A DNA stretch of 64,000 nucleotides from positions 30,516,917 through 30,580,916 of the forward strand of contig OX422221.1 in the NCBI GenBank assembly GCA_949130495.1, given 5' to 3'. Numbering within the stretch: position 1 is the first letter of the stretch; every line of letters begins with the position of its first letter. The notes beneath the pieces are model-generated. The model did not search any database and was not told the origin of the DNA. It was given only the letters and a program-made list of their open reading frames with translations. This document shows positions 21,938 to 33,830 of this stretch, piece by piece. Source of the DNA: Sambucus nigra. Taxonomy: Eukaryota; Streptophyta; Magnoliopsida; Dipsacales; Adoxaceae. The position numbers were made by a program, and so were the translations under genes.

Positions 21938-23210
21938 ATGGAACTGCTACCTGCCCATGATTTAAAGTTACTACGATAATGTAATGAGTACTTTAAGGCT
22001 GGTCACACAGACCTGAGTGCTGCACAAGTTGTCGAAATACTTGGTCAGGAATCTTTAAAACGGGCAGTGGAAGAATATCAATATCTGAAGTGTCTGCTTG
22101 ATCGGGCTGTAGCCAATAACTTTGCCTATTATGAAATGATCGAGGATCTTCAAAGCACCCTCGAGGACCTTCAGCTTCAATACAAAGAATCCACTGCCTT
22201 GTTGCATGAGGGGTACGAGAAGAAGTACCAGTAGATCATTGCCAACAAGGGCTACGAGAAGCTTTTTGTTGGGTACGATGTAAGAGAGAGAACCTTGAGA
22301 GGAGAGGTTGAAGAATATAGACAGATTGCTGAGTTGGTGGAAAAGGAAAACAACAACCTGCAAAAGGAGCTGTCACAATTGAAGTCTGCAGCTTCCACTT
22401 CTAGTGCCTTGATCCCAGTGACCGACGAGGGATTTTCATTCTTAGAGGTTGAGAATGCCAAGTTAAGGGAAGAGTTGGACACCTTGAAGAGTTTGGTCCC
22501 TTCTACATCTTCTCGGGGACGAGCAAGAGCTCCTCGTGGATGAGCAAGAGCAGATCGGGTTCTTGTCGAGGAACAGAGGACTCAATCTGCCTTAGAGAAC
22601 CAGGCTTTCCAATTAATGGCGAAGAACCAGGCGTTGTCTGATATGTCAAAGAAGATTAGGTATATGGAAAAACAGCTTTCTACGCAAAAGTCAGTCTTGG
22701 AGAATAAGGAGCTTTTTATCAAGAATCTCCACGAGCACCTAGAAAGGCTAACATATCAATTCCACAAACAACCCAGGGAGTTCTGGATGGCTGGAAACAA
22801 CGAAGCACTATTCCACTTGGACGAACGTATCCAAAATGCCAACAATGAGGGCTACAAGCAAGGCTGGCTGAATGCGTTAGGTGTGCTGAAGCTCGAACAA
22901 GGTCATTATTTGTGGGACTACCATGATCCCGGGTTGCTTGAATTGCCTATGCCACCATACAATTTTGACATGGATTGGATCCCTGCTCGGGCCATTCCTC
23001 GGAGCTTAATTTTAAAGTATCTCGGTGACTACAATTTACATTCTCAAATCGAGGTATCTCGTCCCGAGCATCTCTTAGATCGGCCATCCGTGATGAATGT
23101 CAGGATGTTGAAGGATCTCAACTTCATCAATTCTCCTCTGTCTTGAAATGATCCGCCTGCTGGCAACAAACCTGTGGCAAAATCAGAGGGGAAGAGACCA
23201 GTAGAATAGG
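21938..23210 (+). pseudogene. Antisense additional ORF 2 of the Tat element, coiled-coil protein
   Basis: From ATG 21938 one frame (MELLPAHDLKLLR) continues through several stops (about 21977, 22232, 22541, 23144) to the end near 23210, so it is one gene broken by nonsense. It is rich in Glu, Lys, Leu and Gln, with long helical, probably coiled-coil stretches (22090-22480 and 22570-22770). Toward the end it has NNEGYKQGWLNALGVLKLE, resembling the GW..GL/AL segment of ORF 1, so the two may share an ancestor or be parts of one spliced product. Function is unknown. Confidence 0.6.
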
Positions 23211-23394
23211 AATTTTTGATGTAATAGTTAGTATACATGTCAATGTAACTGTAATTTCATTATCAATGTAATTTATTTTGAATTCAATGAAAGACTTTCA
23301 TTTTTGTTTGCAAATCTTGATTTCTATTGTCTTGTAATTATCAAACACTTTATATTTATGCATATCTGTTAAAAAGATAACAATATTGTGTTGT

Positions 23395-24115
23395 TTGTCG
23401 ACCAACTCAGTAATAATTAAAAAGTTTCAAGTTTCAATAATATTGCTCGATCACTTAATAATAAAGTCACGAGTATAAAAAATGTTTAAAATTTTTCCAA
23501 CCAACCATGGTCGTTAAATTATGCTTGTCTATCAACTACTGTTAGTGGGTTTTTATCCCCGAACAGCCATAGTTGGTAGACTTTTCTCTTAAATGTTTCT
23601 GACCAACCAAGGTCGGTAAATTTTCTTTGTCGACCAACTACAGTTGGTGGGTTTTTATCCCCGACCAGCCATAGTTAACAACTTTTGCACTTTCTGAAAT
23701 AATCTTACCTCCCGACCAACATAAGTTGGCATTTGCGAGAAAATTTTGTTTCCTAGACAAACATGTTGGCATTTTTAGGAATATTTTGTTTCCTAGCCAA
23801 ACAGGTTGGCATTTTTAGGAATATTTCATTTCCTAGCCAAACAGGTTGGCTTTTTTAGGAATATTTCGTTTCGTAGCCAAAAAGGTTGACATTTTTAGGA
23901 ATATTTCGTTTCCTAGCCAAACAGGTTGGCATTTTTAGGAATATTTTGTTTCCTAACCAACCGAAGTTGGCATTTTTAGGAATATTTTGTTTCCTAACGA
24001 ACCGAAGTTGGAATTTTTAGGAATATTTTGTTTCCTAACCAACCGAGGTTGGCATTTTTAGGAATATTTTGTTTCCTAACCAACCGAGGTTGGCATTTTT
24101 ATGAATATTTTACTG
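23395..24115. repeat. Tandem repeats in the 3' untranslated part of the Tat element
   Basis: Two copies of a ~105-130 bp unit (about 23499-23690, TTTTTATCCCCGA and ACTACAGTTGGTGGG) precede about nine copies of a ~43-bp unit (23716-24110) of the form TTTTTAGGAATATTTTGTTT, then CCTA and CCAAC..GTTGG. Each short unit holds a small inverted repeat such as CCAACCGAGGTTGG. Hypervariable 3' tandem repeats are known in Tat/Ogre elements and can seed satellite DNA. Confidence 0.88.
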
Positions 24116-24253
24116 CTGAGCAGTCTGAGCTTTGCCGAGTTTTGTTAAGTAGTCTGTAGCACTAGTATTCCCAGAAAAATTCTCAATAAAAGGAGAGACT
24201 TTAGCAGAATATCTTCATTTTATTCATACTGATGGAACTGTGTTACATATACA

Positions 24254-25435
24254 TCATTGATAATACTTGCGTAGGTGCTCTACGTTCCATGCATTCTTGA
24301 ACTCCTCCCCCTCAAGAGTTGCTATTCGATAAGTTCCTGGTCGAACAACTTCTGTAACTCGGTATGGTCCATGCCAATTAGCTTCCAGCTTATTGTGCTT
24401 TTGTATTACTTTCTTCAGCACATAGTCTCCTTCTTTCAGGTCGCATTTCTTCACCCTTTTGTTGTAGAACAAAGTTGTTCGCTGCTGGTAAGCAGCATTT
24501 TTAATGGCTTCTTCTTCTCTAACTTCCTCGAGCATGTCTAAATCTAATCTTCTCATTAAGTCGCTGACAGGGGAATTAAAATTTAGTACCCCGTGTGTTG
24601 GGAGGCCCAACTCGGCAGGTATAACGGCTTCAGTTTCAAATGCCAGCATATATGGTGTTTCTCCATTTTCTACTCGGGGAGTAGTTCGGTAAGCCCAGAG
24701 TACTGTTTGTAGCTCGTTGATCCAATTCGATTTTACATCATCCAGTATTTTCTTCAAGCCATTTAGTAGCGTTCTGTTTGTCACCTTAGTTTGTCCATTG
24801 CTTTGAGGATGGCCTGGTGCTGAGTGGACCTTCAAAATGATTGACTTATGACAATAGGCGACAAACTCCTCGTTATCAAATTGTGTTCCATGGTCTGTGA
24901 TGAAGGCATGAGGTTGACCATATTAACAAATGATGTTCTTCCAAATAAATCGATACACCTTCTCGTAGGTTATGTCAATGAGTGGCTCAGCTTCTACCCA
25001 TTTAGTAAAATAATCCACTGCGATAATGAGGTACTTGAACCTTCCTCGGGTCATTGGCAGTGGCCCAACCAAGTCAATTCCCCACATGGAAAATGGCCAA
25101 GGGGAAGTTATGGGTGTCAACAATGCTTGTGGAGTTCTTCGGATGGAGGAAAAGCATTGTAACTTGTCACACTTCTTGGCGTAGGCTATACAATCAACCC
25201 TCATCGTCGGCCAGTAGTATCCTTGCATCATTACCCTTTGTAAAAGCGTCTGACCTGCTACATATGCTCCACAAGACCCTTTGTGGATCCCTTCAATTAA
25301 TTCTTTCACCTCGGAGGGGTGTACACATCTCTGCAAACCTGCCATAAGTCCTCGTCTATATAAAACACCGTTAGTTAATACATACCGAGCAACTTTAAAC
25401 TTCAATTTTTTGGCAGCGAGCTTATCAATTGGCAA
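24254..25435 (-). pseudogene. Tat integrase, inactive
   Basis: It would join the cDNA to the chromosome. The first part has an HHCC-type zinc segment (GSCGAY, then YAKKCDKLQC) and WGIDLVGPLP with the first catalytic Asp. A TAA near 24920 breaks the frame before FITDHGTQFDN, which holds the second Asp. The second open part (24254-24835) reads GHPQSNGQTKVTNRT: the third catalytic residue, normally Glu, is Lys (codon AAG). A C-terminal domain with LKEGDYVLKKV and WHGPYRV follows. The first part runs 24923-25435. All parts keep one frame, so the damage is by point mutation. Confidence 0.9.
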
Positions 25436-25642
25436 TTATCCCTCCTGGATATACGCCCTGATGGAATCCATCCAAGATGGTCCTAAATCAAGGGTGATAA
25501 AGTTCATCATCAGATCTTCATCTATGCTCCGACCAGTTAAAACTTCATTTGGGATTGTTCGTCGTAGCTCGGTACGAGTAGCTGATGCTAGTCAAGCTAG
25601 GGCATCTGCTCTTGCATTCTTTATTCTTGGTATTCTAACCAG
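25436..25642 (-). other. Degenerate pol spacer between second RNase H and integrase
   Basis: The stretch lies in the same element and strand and contains stops in all minus-strand frames. It probably encoded the linker and integrase N-terminus. Nothing further can be named. Confidence 0.5.
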
Positions 25643-26125
25643 CTAAATAGTGGAAAATTCTGACACCATCTCCTTTTCCTTTGCATGATATCTGATCATT
25701 AATTCTCCTCTAACTGCATATACTCCCATCATTTGGTTTACGATTAATTGAGAGTCACTGAAGATCACAACCTGTTGCGCCTCCATAATTTTTGCCAAAT
25801 TAAGCCCTGCAATCATGGCCTCATTTTCAGCCTCATTGTTGGAAGCTTTGAATTGGAAACGCAAGGCGTATTCCATGTCGACCTCATCTGGAGTTCTCAA
25901 AACTATCCCCGTGCCACATCCTGTAGTACAAAATGAGCCATCTACATATAGCGTCCATATAGGTAACTCGTTTTCGAATTTATGATCAGTTAAAGTTCCT
26001 CGGTGAAATATTTGTTGCTTTATTTCCTCCTCGGATCTTTCTTTCTCTTTGTCGATCATTTCTTCTTGCCCTTTTACCAACCGGAGCTGGTCTGAGCCCG
26101 AATTCAATGATCTTGAAACATCCAC
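25643..26125 (-). pseudogene. Second (Tat-type, archaeal-like) RNase H domain
   Basis: This reads LPIWTLYVDGSFCTTGCGTG, then NNEAENEAMIAGLNLA and VVIFSDSQLIVNQM. These supply the D, E and D residues of the RNase H active site (YVDGS, NEAE, SDSQ). It follows the RT-RNase H part after one in-frame TAA at 26126-26128 and ends in a stop at 25643. An extra RNase H of this kind downstream of the usual one is a known mark of Tat elements. It would help degrade the RNA strand of the RNA/DNA hybrid. Confidence 0.87.
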
Positions 26126-26345
26126 TTACCCTTTTACCGATCGGAGTTGGTCTGAGCTAGTGTTTGTTGATCCTGTAACATCCACAGGTCGATCAGTGAG
26201 CAACTCTTGTTTTTTGTTCGGAGTTCTCACAACTATCTCTGCGTCACATCCTGTAACATCCACACGCCCTTTTACCAATAGAAATTGGTCTGAGACTGTG
26301 TTTGTTGATCCTGTAACATCCACAGGTTGATCAGCAAGCAACTTT
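26070..26345 (-). repeat. Imperfect repeats in the linker between the two RNase H domains
   Basis: On the minus strand the linker repeats PVDVTGSTNT and SDQL..VKG two to three times. Between two copies sits CDAEIVVRTPNK, which resembles GTGIVLRTPDE at the start of the second RNase H domain. At DNA level TTTTACCAA..GG..TTGGTCTGAG recurs at about 26076, 26130 and 26270. The unit looks like local duplications that include an edge of the next domain. Confidence 0.8.
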
Positions 26346-27892
26346 TGTTCCTCAGAGTTATCAGGATAGGTGAACTCCGCTATAAAATCACCTACAACCT
26401 GCCCTTTAAGCGATGATCTGGGTTCATAGACTATATCATATTCACCGAGCTCTGTTGCCCAGTACATCAATCTTCTTGATTTTTTTGGCTTATGCAGGGG
26501 TTGCCTCAATGGCATATCAATATATACTACTATAGTATGAGCCTGGAAGTATGGCCTCATTCTCCTACTCGCCTCAAGCAGCGCTAGTGCCAATTTCTCC
26601 AGCCTTTGATATCTGATTTCTGCTCCTCGGAAGGCCTTACTTGTGTAGTAAATTAGCTTTTGTACTCCATTCTCCACTCTGATCAACGTTGAGTTAACTG
26701 CATTCTCGGACACTGCAAGGTACAAATAGAATTTTTCTCCCATCACAGGCCTGGACAACAGTGGAGGTACTCCCGAGTATTTTTTCATGTCTTGAAAAGC
26801 CTTCTCACATTCATCATTCCACTCAAAAGTCTTTCTGAGTGTCTTGAAGAATGGGAGACATCTATCAGTTGCTCGTGACACAAATCTGTTGAGTGCCGCT
26901 ACTCGTCCTGTGAGACTCTGCACTTCCTTCTTCGTCGTTGAATATCGCAGCTCTAATAGAGCTTTGATCTTTTCAGGATTTTCTTCAATGCCTCGTTGAT
27001 TGACAATATACCTGAGAAACATGCCTTCTCTTACTCCAAAGGTGCACTTCGTTGGGTTCATCTTCATTTGATATTTATCTAGTTGATCAAAAGTCTCATT
27101 TAAGTCAACTAGATGATCAACAACTTTCTTGCTTTTCGTCAGCATATCGTCAACATAGACTTCCATATTGTCACTGATTTGTTCAGCAAAGACCTTGTTC
27201 ATCAGCCTCTGATATGTCGCACCTACACTTTTTAAACCAAAAGGCATAACATTATAACAATAAGTTCCCCGAGGGGTAATGAAAAAAGTACTCTCCCTAT
27301 CTTCAGGTTTCATTTTCATCTGATTGTACCCAGAATAAGCATCCATGAAGCTCTGCAACTCGTGTCCCGAGGTAGCGTCCACCAGTTGATCAATTTGGGG
27401 CAATGGAAAGTGATCCTTTGGGCATGCTCTGTTGAGGTCGGTGAAGTCTACACACATCCTCCACTTGTTATTTTTCTTCTTTACCAATACCACATTAGCT
27501 AACCAATCTGGATATTTAACATCTTCAATGAAATAAGCTTTCTGGCGATTCTCGACTTCCTCATGTATAGCTTGATTCTTCTGGGGACTGAATATAGTTC
27601 TTCTCTGCTTCACAGTCTTGATCTCCTTATTCACATTGAGCTCGTGACATAAGAAGTTTGGGTCTATCCCAGGCATATCTTCATGACTCCACGCAAAAGT
27701 TTGTCTTCTGCTTCTAAGGAAAGTTATCAATTCCTGTTTTAATGAGGCTTCCAATGATGAACCTATTTGAGTAGTTCGCTCAGGGTGCTCTTCATCCAGA
27801 ATGATATTTTTAGTAGCTTCCACCACTTGATCCTTCACGAGTTGCGACTCATCTCGAGGATCCGGTGTTTCAATTTCTGCACCTTCATCCAC
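26126..27892 (-). pseudogene. Tat reverse transcriptase and first RNase H
   Basis: An open frame of 588 codons. RT motifs are in order: WLANVVLVKKKNNKWRMCVD, FMDAYSGYNQ, FGLKSVGATYQ, and the catalytic YVDDM at about residue 257. The connection domain has PEKIKALLELR. The first RNase H has FYLYLAVSENAVNSTL and YRQL-like RYQRLEKLALAL. Catalytic Asp residues of RT look intact. It lacks its own start context because it belongs to a gag-pol polyprotein, which is broken upstream by stops and frameshifts. This is the best preserved gene of the element. Confidence 0.93.
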
Positions 27893-28317
27893 TTGATAAG
27901 TAGTGGTCTTTTTCTTTGATTCTTCTAGTTCTTATTGCTCGGCGGATGAATAATAGCATTCCCGAGATACTTTCTGATCACCTTTCACAACTCCTACTCC
28001 AAAGTTTATTCGAAATTTTAGGCACTGATGCACTGTAGATGGCACAGCCTCGAACTTCTTCAATCCTACTCTTCCCATGATGATATGTACGATGATTGAA
28101 CATTCTTGTCCATCACGAAGAAACCTATTCTTTCTATCCAATAAGTAGGCCATGTACCAATGAATATATCCAACTTGATCGTCCCAAGTGGAAATACTTT
28201 CTCGCCAGCAAAGCCGATGAGGGGTCTGTGGTAAGGCTCCAGTTGAGATAGCTTTAGATTTAAACTATCGAAGCACGAGTAGAACATGATGTCTACCGAG
28301 CTACCATTATCGACCAA
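27893..28317 (-). pseudogene. Tat protease region
   Basis: The minus strand reads MVDNGSSVDIMFYSCFDSL, the protease active-site region (D.GSS form), then YHRPLIGFAGEKVFPLGTI. The reading frame changes between 28153 and 28066. The continuation NFGVGVVKGDQKVSRECYYS is a usual Tat segment just upstream of RT. A stop follows near 27932. It would have processed the polyprotein. Confidence 0.85.
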
Positions 28318-28439
28318 TACTCTTCAAATCATGACCTCCTTCATTCTCATTTTGATCACCAGCGGGTCATCATGAGGATATAAGACACCTGCAAGGTCAT
28401 TTTTTGAAAAATCGATAACCAATTTCTCCTTGTTCACCT

Positions 28440-29190
28440 TTCTCGGGCGATCTTCCTCAGCTAGATTTATCCGTTGAATGTACGAGCAAGCTTGAGCCTC
28501 ACCGAGGTAAGCTTTTCTTTCTGCAGTAAGGTCTCCTCCTCCTGCATCTCCTCTTGTAATAACATTAAAATAAAATAACTCATAGCGTATTGAAAATACC
28601 TCTCGTTCTGGCTTCCTTGGTTTCTTGGGAAGATCGGGGTCACCCTTTGGATCAACCTCATGGTTTCTCTTCTTATTCTCCTCTGCTCGATGAGTAGATC
28701 TAGACCTCTCTCTATTTTGGTCGTTGTTTCTTCTTTTGCATCCCCGATCAACATACTTTGCTAGCTTTCCTCATCGGATGAGTGTTTCAATCTCATTCTG
28801 AAGAGCTATGTAATTTTTGGTCATATGGGCATGATCCTTGTGGAACTCGTAATATTTTTCCCTATTCCTCGTGTCAGGGTCTGCCTTCATTCTCTTTGGC
28901 CAGTTTAACTCCTCGTTGTTCTTAATTTCTTTCAGGACGTATTTTTGGATTGTTTGTCACCACCATTGTTCTTATGTTCTTTCTTCTTAGCTTTATCACC
29001 TTCCACCTTGGATTCTTTGGCGTCCATATTCTTCTTCGCAGACATAGCCTCTTCGGCATTCATAATCTTGGACGCTTTTCCCATCAGGTCCGACATGGTT
29101 CGAGGTGGATCTTTGGCCAAAGTGTAGTACAACTTGTTTGGTAGTAGTCCACTCATCAAAGCGATAATCGCTGTCTTCTCCTCATAATCA
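28440..29190 (-). pseudogene. Tat gag, C-terminal part, truncated and frameshifted
   Basis: The piece next to the break reads DYEEKTAIIALMSGLLPNK, matching gag capsid sequence. A Lys-rich run comes next, then (other frame) YYEFHKDHAHMTKNYIALQN and EIETLIR, a TGA, and GKLAKYVDRG. The zinc knuckle positions are degenerate: Cys is replaced by Tyr in the KYYEFH and KNYIAL parts. The N-terminal part of gag is absent because the element is cut at about 29190. Confidence 0.8.
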
Positions 29191-30731
29191 ATGACTTACA
29201 AGTCTAGTTGGTCTGAATCGATTCACTGAGTCCAAATCGATTCGCTGCTAGGATCGAATCAATTCGAAGGGGCCGAATCAATTCGTAAACAGGGCAGTTT
29301 TGAATAATTTTTCCTAGGGAGAGTTTTAGTCCTATTCTCTGGGGCTTATCGATTTATAATATTATAATTTGATGGAAAGGGATATGATTTGAATAATTCT
29401 AAAGGGTTTCTTCTATGATATGATGGTGGGGATGTATCAATCTATTCTGGAGACGAATATATGTGCGTATTGGAGATTGTGGTGTTAGTGTAGTGTGGGA
29501 ATTTCTTTAAGAATGAGAGTTTTATTTTGAGGTCATAAGTGAATTTATATTTGACATAAGGTTTAGGACCCTTTGAGAGAGTGGTGAGGGTATGGTGAAA
29601 TTTAGGCCGATGTTTATGCTAAATCCTTATAGCGATAGGATTCTAATTAAGTTATGATTGGGGGGCAACGAGAGAGTATGGTCACGTATATTTAGTTATT
29701 AGAAGGTTAAGGGATAAATCATAGATGTGGAAATGTCAAGGGTTCATAGTGACAATTGAACACTAGTCTGAATTGAGAGCGATTGGATAATACTATCAAC
29801 TAGATGTGTGATTAACACTGGGGATTACAATGATTGATGGGATCATAAAATGAATTTAAGTATAAGCTTGAGGCTTGTGGACTATTAGTAATGGGTATAC
29901 CGATAGTCGGGATTGTTGTTCTATATATCGATGTGCATTTGGATATTGATGGTATAAGTAGTGATTGTTATACACATTAAACTTTGGGGTGATAACCTTA
30001 ATGTTGAATATAAATATTGGAAGACTATTTATATCATAGGGGCAATGGATGAATATAGTTCAAGTGTGGGATCATATTTATATAATTAGTTAAATTAAAT
30101 ACGTTTGGGATGACCACTAGTGTATATAAATATATATATACGTATAGCTAAGTTTATGAATTTCATCTATACGGATGAGAGATGGTATATATATATGGAT
30201 ATGTGGATACATATATGTACGGATGTGTATATATGTGTGTGTACTTATGGTTTGAATCCCTATACTGTGCGTGATGGTTTGAATATATATTATGTGATCA
30301 TATGGATGTATATATATTGTGTGTGTGAATGATATATATATGGTGTGAAGCATACCAGGCACATGCTATCATGGGAAGTTGCATGATGAGGGTGAGAACT
30401 CTAGCTTGAGGAAAAGGGTGTGGATATTCCCCAGGTAATAGTCATCCATTATTATTTGTGTGATTTTATTTTGGGGATAAGAAGTCTTGGGTATGGGTGT
30501 TTCTCACTTGCGGATTAGGAACTATTACCCTTTCCCATGCGTTGTGATTTGGTTTTGACTGCGATGTCGGTGATATTGGATCCGACTTCTGGTCCCCAGG
30601 ATGGTATGTGAGTGATGCCATGGAAGATGATAGCATGGTGCAGTATTTTGGCATTTTATTGCCATTTATCTTATGTGTATGGCATAGTGTACATTATGTG
30701 TGATATGTATCCGTGGTTATGGGAATGATTG

Positions 30732-30782
<51 letters not shown>

Positions 30783-31572
30783 TATATATAGTTGTATATC
30801 CTATAAGTGAAGAGCATATGAAGTTTCTATGACGTACATCTTGGGTGCATTTTGGTGTACTAGTTGGTTGAGGTCGAAGGATCGTACTTAGAGACAATTG
30901 CGGTTATGTCGATCCAAGGATTTAGTAGAGATTCAATTTATGTTTTAGATAGTATTTGTATGTATATTGTTTAGAGAATAAACTCTTATATTAAATCTTA
31001 ATGATAATGTGTGACGTATTAAGATTGACATAACGGATCCCTACGACAAACATTGTCAAGGAGTAGTGTATTGGGGGTGTTCCCTGTTTAGATTTTGCTT
31101 TGCGAGAAGCCCCATGCACAAAACGTAGTGCAATGTTGAGAATAGAGAGAATTTTTTTTCCTTAATACTTATATGTATGTTAAAATTAGTAATAGACTCT
31201 TACCTTGAAACCTAAAGTTAACGTGTAACTGGTTTAAGTTAATAAATGGAATCACGAGAGCCTAATATGGCATGTATTTAAAATGTATAATTAAGTGGGA
31301 TTAAAATGGAAACGATTGGAGGGTCTTATTAAGTGGTAAGTCATGTCGGTATAGACCAAGCGTTTGGTATGTTAGGTTGTCCTTCTAGGTGGGGTAACTT
31401 AATTAAGGTTCCAGGAATAGAATATGTGCACACTGTTAGATGAGAGGTGAGTTTGGGGTTTCACGAGAGTGCGACTCCACTTTAATTATGAAATAATTCA
31501 TTTATACTTATTATGCACGGTTAACACACTTCCTAAAAATTTTTACACCTCGGTCTCTGACCCGTTTATATT

Positions 31573-31615
<43 letters not shown>

Positions 31616-32123
31616 TTCTTTCTGCAGGTGTCCTAATGCATGGATACCGGATGCCTTTCAATTCAGAGTCTTGGGAGCCGGGGAAGTTACGGCCTTCTAC
31701 GAGATTTGGATGATAGTCGCTTCCTGTTCTTTTCTACATCTAGATTGGACTCATGTTGTATATCATGTTTATACCCACTATTCATTTGTAGGTGTTTATA
31801 TTTTTTTATTTTATTTTTTTACTGTCTGTGACCCGACAGACTATTCGGGTTTATATTTCCTTTTGGATAATCATTTTATTTTAATATTAGGACTTTCATT
31901 TATCGTGCTACTTGCGAATTCTACTTTTGTTAGTAGTTATGCATTGTGGGTCCGATTTCCATTGTATGTTTTATTTACATTTTGGCATCCGCGTTTATGA
32001 TTTTAGGTAGTTAGCCCTATCTATTATAGTATATTCTTTTGATGCTGAGATTGAGCCATTTGAGATTCCCAATTTATTGTAGTATAGGGATGGCCACCCG
32101 TTATTATTTTAAGAGCGTTGTCA
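29191..32123 (+). repeat. 5' LTR of element A, truncated at its start
   Basis: It aligns with 34674-36654 plus 47634-48515 of the right LTR, beginning at GACTTACAAGT and ending TTGTCA at 32123. It includes a (TA)n tract (about 30733-30780), a CT/TA tract (31571-31614) and one copy of the conserved box (31061-31116). Short open frames here are not genes. Confidence 0.88.
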
Positions 32124-32127
32124 CAGA

Positions 32128-32138
32128 TGGTATCAGAG
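32128..32138 (+). other. Primer binding site of element A (tRNA-iMet type)
   Basis: TGGTATCAGAG lies four bases after the LTR end. It complements the 3' end of plant initiator tRNA-Met, the usual primer of chromoviruses. Confidence 0.85.
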
Positions 32139-33816
32139 AATTAGGTTCTAGTGTCTTTAGGATCTGTGCGGGTTTTCTATGTTCTTCCGTTAACATTATT
32201 GATATAGAGGCCTACTATCAGGATTGTTGTGTTCACTATGTTTATCTTCTTCTACGAGGTGTACTTACTTGAACGACGTTCTGACATAGTTGCTTTCGTC
32301 TCAGACGTCGCCAATAAAAGGTCGGTTAAGGAGGGGCAAGATGAGAGATTTAATACCCATAACAGATTTTGGTTATGCTCTGATTTGAGGTATTTCTTTC
32401 TGTGATTCGTGTAGAGATAAGAGATAGAATTTTTTGATCAATAAGTTATGTTTTGATGAGGAGAGAATAGTGGAGCCCCTGGGGGGTTTAGATTGATAAA
32501 ATTTCTAGCATTTGTTAGGAATCTTGGTGTTGGTGATTTTCCCGATGTGAGGTGTGTGGTGTTATCCCAATGTCGGGAGTATTACCTTCTGGGAAGAAGG
32601 AGTAAGAAATTTAGAGTTTTTGGTCCATTGAGTAGGAGTGAGGGAGTTGTCGCGAGTCGCAATAGCGTTTTTTCCTTCGGGATGGTTAGGAAGGACTTTT
32701 GGGAATATGTTTCGCTTGTGGAGAAATAGTCTTTAGGAAGAGAGATTGTCCTGGGAAGAGTAGAGGACTTTGAACAGGGGTTCATGGATAAAGTGAAGAA
32801 ATTAGGTTATGGAAAAAATAGGGTAGAATTCCTTTCTTTGGGTTTGGCTCATGCATTGCGCGGGGTTAGGAGCGTCGCATGTAAGGCTATGAGTGGTTAG
32901 ATGTTATAACCATTATGGGCGTAGAATTTTCCTTAGAGGAAGGAAGGATTATGTGTGGCCTTTGTATGGAATCTTTTGGGATAATAAATTATCTCGTGAT
33001 GAGCTAGTAGAGAGCTGTGGTATTAAATTCCGGAAGGGAGGACCGTTAAGACTTGTTGAGTAGTGAGTATAAAGTTATTGTTTTATAGATAGGTTAGGGA
33101 AGGTGATTGTAGTATTCCAATTATGGAAGGAATTACCTTGTGAAAATGCTTTGAGGGGATGTAGAGGATTTGTATAACTGAGAAGGTGTAGAGTTTAGCA
33201 GAATTAGTGTTGAGGGGGAATTTAGCTCACGGTTGTGTTAGTTTTGAGAACTAGGTATTGGTGAGAATATTATGTTTTTTGAAGCCTTGTGTCTAGATCA
33301 TAAGGTGTTTTTTTGGCGTGTCAAAAGACATGGAATTTGTTTATATTATATTGTTACATAGGCCTTCGGGAAATATCCATAACTCGAAAATCTTTTATAA
33401 AACTTTAACCCTGGTTCAACTGATCGCAATCCCTGATATGACTACAAAGTAGTGTATTGGGAGAGTTCCTTATTTGGATTTCTCTTGCGAGACCTCCCCT
33501 GCATGAATGTAGCCTATGTCAGGAATTGAGAAGAGTTCAACCATTGGAAATTTCAAAATTTTATACATACTTAATATGCTGCTATAGATAAATTCGTTGA
33601 GAGTTATATTACGATTTTGAGGCTAGTGGAGCTGGGTTATATTTCTACGAGGGAAGCTCGGGTACAGGGTGTATGGGAACCCTGGGTAGCTAGTTTATAT
33701 GGTCAGATGAGATTCGAAGTGTAAGATACATGTATAGTAATGTTAAGGGTATGTGTAAGGACTAAATGAGATTTAAATTCCTAGGCATAACATAAATTTC
33801 GCCAACCAAATTCTTG
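32139..33816 (+). other. Internal region of element A, no coding capacity seen
   Basis: I found no gag, protease, RT, RNase H or integrase motif in any frame. Short frames such as 32493-32729 match nothing known. A degenerate copy of the LTR box is at 33447-33508. The region ends in a polypurine tract. Confidence 0.7.
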
Positions 33817-33830
33817 TAAGGGGGGAATTA
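33817..33830 (+). other. Polypurine tract of element A
   Basis: GTAAGGGGGGAATTA lies directly before the TGTAACACCCC start of the right LTR. It would prime plus-strand DNA synthesis. Confidence 0.85.

Larger units (their letters stand above)
18465..29190 (-). mobile_element. Tat-lineage Ty3/gypsy retrotransposon, 5' end lost
   Basis: The element reads on the minus strand: gag (cut at 29190), protease, RT, RNase H, a second RNase H, integrase, tandem repeats, an antisense extra-ORF region, a polypurine-like TTGGGAGCTTC and the 3' LTR. A second RNase H between the first one and integrase, and extra ORFs beyond pol, are features described for the plant Tat group. The gag sequence stops abruptly at about 29190, where the LTR of another element (A) begins at an internal position, so the 5' LTR and gag start are missing. 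Every coding region has stops. Confidence 0.85.

Noticed and set aside
23716..24110. Regular repeats resembling a CRISPR array
   Set aside because: Units are directly tandem with no unique spacers, lie in a plant retrotransposon and have no cas genes nearby.
24275..26330. Plus-strand frames over the Tat integrase and RNase H
   Set aside because: They are shadows of the minus-strand pol, which has full domain motifs.
30117..30362. Frames in both directions across TATATG-rich LTR sequence
   Set aside because: They come from simple-sequence TA/TG repeats. The same stretch in the other LTR is broken.
31640..32272. Plus-strand frames of 63-109 codons in the A LTR
   Set aside because: They are hydrophobic through T-richness and are not kept in the second LTR copy. 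They lie in an LTR.
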